Assembly (NCBI RefSeq): GCF_019748365.1
Contig: NZ_JAIEPN010000024.1
Coordinates: forward strand, 1 to 64,000
Direction: 5' to 3'
DNA from: Novosphingobium sp.
Lineage (GTDB): Bacteria; Pseudomonadota; Alphaproteobacteria; Sphingomonadales; Sphingomonadaceae
DNA length: 64,000 nt
Shown: positions 61,800 to 64,000 of the stretch, one piece after another
How the letters are laid out: every line of letters starts with the position of its first letter
How positions within the stretch are numbered: position 1 is the first letter of the stretch
Made by a program: the position numbers and the translations under genes
The notes under the pieces: model-generated
The model's database searches: none
Told to the model about the DNA's origin: nothing
What the model saw: the letters and a program-made list of their open reading frames with translations, nothing else

Positions 61800-63506
61800 C
61801 TAATAGCCGACCGCCATGCCGTCCTTGCGGTGGTCTGACCCCGCGCGGTAGGCGCCGGTCCTCGGGTCGATCATGATGCCCTGATAGCCGCCCATTTCCG
61901 AACCGTCGGTGCGCAGGACCTGGTGCCCACGCCCGGCAAGATCGGCGCCGACGAGATCGGCTAGCCCGCTTTCGAGACGCAGCACATTGGTCTGCTGATT
62001 GTGGTTGAAACGCGCGGCGTCGCTGGCGCTCTGGACGTTGGCACCGAAGGCGAGGAGGTTGGTAAGAACCTGCGCCTGCCCCTGCGCCTGCTGTCCGCCC
62101 TGCATGACGCCAAAGGAATAGAAGGGCTTGCCGTCCTTCGTCACGAAGCCGGGAATGATCGTGTAGAACGGGCGCTTGCCGGGCGCGATGGCGTTGGGGC
62201 TCTTGGGATCGAGCGAGAAGGCATTGCCCCGGTTGCTGAGCGTGAAGCCATAGCCCGGCACCGTCACCCCCGAGCCGAAGAAATCGTAGACCGAATAGAT
62301 CAGCGAGACGACATTCCCGTCCTTGTCGGCCGTGGTGATATAGGCCGTGCCGCCAAGCGCGGGGGCATCGGGGCCAATGGCCGCGGCTTTCTTCATGTCG
62401 ATCCGGCCGCACTGCTCGGCGGCGTAGTCCTTGGAGATCAGCCGCGCGACAGGGATGGCCGAGTAATCGGGATCGCCGTTGAAGCGCTTGAGGTCGGCGT
62501 AGGCGAGCTTCTTGGCCTCGACCATCAGGTGCCAGTAGTCGGCAGAGCGCGGACCGAGCTTTGCGGGATCCAGCCCCAGCCTTGCCGGGCAGACTTCGAG
62601 CATGTTCATGATCTGAAGCACGGCGAAGCCTTGCGTGCTCGGGGGCATTTGGTGGATCGTGTAGCCGCGATAGGTGGTGCTGATCGGCTCGACCCAGCGG
62701 GCGTGGATCATATCGAAGTCCCGATATGAAAAACCGCCGCCAAGACTTTGGGATTTTGCGACAATCGCTTCCGCAATCGGCCCCTTGTAGAACGCATCGC
62801 GCCCACCGCTGGCGATCAGGCGGAAGGCCTTGGCGAGATCGGGGTTGCGGAAAATATCCCCCCAGCCGAGCGACTTGCCGCCGGGCATATAGGTCTTGGC
62901 CGAATCCGGATCCTTGGCAAGCAGTCTGGCGCTTTCCTGCCATTCGCCGCCGATCCGTTCGGTGAGCGGGAAGCCCTGTTCGGCAATCCGGATGGCGGGC
63001 TGGAGTGCGGGGCCAAGGCCGAGCTTGCCATAACGGCCGAGCAATACTGACCAGCCATCGACCGCGCCGGGGACAAGCGCGGCGTGGATGCCTTCCTCGG
63101 GCATCGCCGCGCCGAACATCTGACGGTACCGTTCGAGGCTGGCGCCGCTGGGGGCGCGGCCGGCAGCATCAAGCGCGACGAGGCGCTTTTCCTTGGCGAC
63201 CCAGGCGATGACGAACATGTCGCCGCCAATGCCGGTCGCTTCGGGCTCCACCACGTTGATCGCGGCGGCAGTGGCAATGGCAGCATCGAAGGCATTGCCG
63301 CCGGCATGGAGCACTTCCAATCCGGCTTCGGCGGCAAGCGGCTGGCTGGTGGCGACCATGCCGTTCAGCGCCATGACTTCGGAGCGGCTTTGCGGGGTCC
63401 AGCCCCCGGCCCGGTCGCCGCGTACGGCGTCAAAGGGCGCGGAATCGGCGGCAAGGGCCGGTGCGGCGAGGACGGCGAGTGCGGTGGCGGCAATGAGGCG
63501 GCGCAT
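61800..63506 (-). CDS. ggt: Gamma-glutamyltransferase
   Basis: A 568-residue periplasmic enzyme, made as a proenzyme that cleaves itself into two subunits. The signal peptide is LIAATALAVLAAPALA. The large-subunit opening (MVATSQPLAAEAGLEVLHAGGNAFDAA begins after the signal region) and EATGIGGDMFVI are conserved. The self-cleaving threonine is in LGGTAYITTADKDGN, although the usual H-T-T-H form is replaced, so the assignment within the Ntn-hydrolase family (gamma-glutamyl versus acylase activity) is less certain. Its ATG overlaps the thioesterase stop by one base. Confidence 0.88.
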   Translation of the reverse strand: MRRLIAATALAVLAAPALAADSAPFDAVRGDRAGGWTPQSRSEVMALNGMVATSQPLAAEAGLEVLHAGGNAFDAAIATAAAINVVEPEATGIGGDMFVIAWVAKEKRLVALDAAGRAPSGASLERYRQMFGAAMPEEGIHAALVPGAVDGWSVLLGRYGKLGLGPALQPAIRIAEQGFPLTERIGGEWQESARLLAKDPDSAKTYMPGGKSLGWGDIFRNPDLAKAFRLIASGGRDAFYKGPIAEAIVAKSQSLGGGFSYRDFDMIHARWVEPISTTYRGYTIHQMPPSTQGFAVLQIMNMLEVCPARLGLDPAKLGPRSADYWHLMVEAKKLAYADLKRFNGDPDYSAIPVARLISKDYAAEQCGRIDMKKAAAIGPDAPALGGTAYITTADKDGNVVSLIYSVYDFFGSGVTVPGYGFTLSNRGNAFSLDPKSPNAIAPGKRPFYTIIPGFVTKDGKPFYSFGVMQGGQQAQGQAQVLTNLLAFGANVQSASDAARFNHNQQTNVLRLESGLADLVGADLAGRGHQVLRTDGSEMGGYQGIMIDPRTGAYRAGSDHRKDGMAVGY

Positions 63507-63931
63507 CAGGCTTTCTTCCAATCGTGCGAGAGCAGCTTCACCGTGACCTTGCCGGTAGCAACGACAACGCCGCCCGCATCGAGTATCGGGAATTCCGCGA
63601 GGTAGCCCGCACTTCCCTTGCGTTCGAGATCGGCGAGCAGACCTTCGAGTGCGGGTTCATCAAGGGCGAATTCGGCGAAGACATCGGTTGCAGCCATTTT
63701 GTGAAAAGCGACCGATATGTCCTTGATGATCGGGTAGAACCGCGCGGTATCTAGGATCGAGATGCCGGGTATCGCGGCAGTCGCTTCAGCCAGCACGGTG
63801 AAGGCGCCCATGTACATCACGCCAACGTGGTTCTCGTTGCCGGCGAGCGGCATGCGGTAGCGTGCTGTCCCTCGCCCGCCTTCTAGGAGCTCGAGGCCGG
63901 TGCGTTCAACGAACTCGACGCGGTAGGTCAT
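63506..63931 (-). CDS. Hotdog-fold thioesterase-like protein (DUF4442/PaaI type)
   Basis: A 141-residue single hotdog domain. The central helix region HVGVMYMGAFTVLAEATAAI matches the substrate-binding helix of PaaI/YiiD-like acyl-CoA thioesterases. IIKDISVAFHKMAATDVFAEF and VVVATGKVTVKLLS are the beta strands that follow. Which acyl-CoA it cleaves is unknown. It lies between the amidohydrolase and gamma-glutamyltransferase genes with a gap of 11 bases and a one-base overlap, so the three form an operon. Confidence 0.8.
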   Translation of the reverse strand: MTYRVEFVERTGLELLEGGRGTARYRMPLAGNENHVGVMYMGAFTVLAEATAAIPGISILDTARFYPIIKDISVAFHKMAATDVFAEFALDEPALEGLLADLERKGSAGYLAEFPILDAGGVVVATGKVTVKLLSHDWKKA

Positions 63932-63942
63932 GTGCGGGGTCC

Positions 63943-64000
63943 TTACGCCTTGTACTTCACATCGCCGCCGACGAGGGTTTGCTGCACCCGGATATCCTTG
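63943..64000 (-). CDS. C-terminal end of an amidohydrolase (gene starts beyond the window)
   Basis: Only the last 18 residues are present, reading KDIRVQQTLVGGDVKYKA before TAA at 63943-63945. A V-x-x-T-x-V-G-G-x-x-x-Y ending is usual for amidohydrolases of the YtcJ/imidazolonepropionase-like type. The call is tentative because the catalytic part is missing. Confidence 0.5.
   Translation of the reverse strand, partial: KDIRVQQTLVGGDVKYKA

Overview
The window is a GC-rich, densely coded stretch of bacterial chromosome. It looks alphaproteobacterial and most likely from Sphingomonadales (Novosphingobium or a close relative). The reasons are the lapA-pyrF ... trpF-trpB-trpA-accD-folC gene order, an F0 ATP synthase operon with two b-type subunits (b and b') and no F1 genes beside it, a CpdR-type response regulator, SapC- and NRDE-type genes, an alphaproteobacterial-style SOS box (GTTC-N7-GTTC), and many intergenic palindromic repeats. 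The genus is an inference from gene content, not a database match. I see no prophage, plasmid functions, CRISPR array, rRNA operon or recognisable transposase. No stretch longer than 300 bases lacks a gene; the largest gaps (36645-36923, 37212-37475, 48147-48444, 53189-53460, 58625-58890) are described below or hold little.

Layout. 1-2347: end of rpsA with its terminator, then gloB coupled to a LacI-type regulator. 2374-5397: a small membrane protein, an ATP-grasp enzyme and a convergent secreted DUF11/fibrillar-adhesin-like protein. 5509-8092: atpI-atpB-atpE-atpG(b')-atpF on the minus strand. 8296-12138: ydbH-ynbE-ydbL, an AsmA-like intermembrane lipid-transport set. 12206-13679: an SMR-like protein and a YkgB/RclC-like membrane protein, divergent from a MarR regulator with a six-cysteine tail. 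13741-18611: radC, a GT39-like membrane glycosyltransferase, a small membrane protein, an NRDE protein and purB. 18684-26714: lapA-pyrF-GNAT-SIMPL-trpF-trpB-[DUF559 nuclease]-trpA-accD-folC, the most repeat-rich segment. 26711-36644: AmpG-like permease, Rieske oxygenase, rluB-rsmD, MFS permease, chemoreceptor, small lipoprotein and a UvrD-type helicase behind a SOS-box match. 36924-44054: small orphan gene, rhlE, exported hypothetical, FAD-linked dehydrogenase, sapC, a candidate sRNA, N-formylglutamate amidohydrolase and cpdR. 44156-50943: tRNA-Val(GAC), enoyl-CoA hydratase, icd, DUF1963 protein, a second small orphan gene, tyrosine phosphatase and an M20 amidohydrolase. 51069-64000: thiolase, dienelactone hydrolase, ettA, RcnB-like protein, second Rieske oxygenase, cytochrome c lipoprotein, membrane protein, metY, gamma-glutamyltransferase, thioesterase and the end of an amidohydrolase.

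Most genes are housekeeping. The unusual material is between and around them. A DUF559 (Vsr-like) nuclease gene sits between trpB and trpA, bounded by a perfect 36-bp inverted repeat. Copies of these repeats supply the ribosome-binding sites of the nuclease and trpA, and an unrelated repeat supplies that of folC. A 16-bp TTAATCG-CT-CGATTAA palindrome stands about 20 bp before the thiolase start, and a variant stands equally close to the enoyl-CoA hydratase start. Two small low-GC orphan genes each follow the same composite of two repeats at matching spacing. About seven long inverted-repeat families are present in 64 kb.
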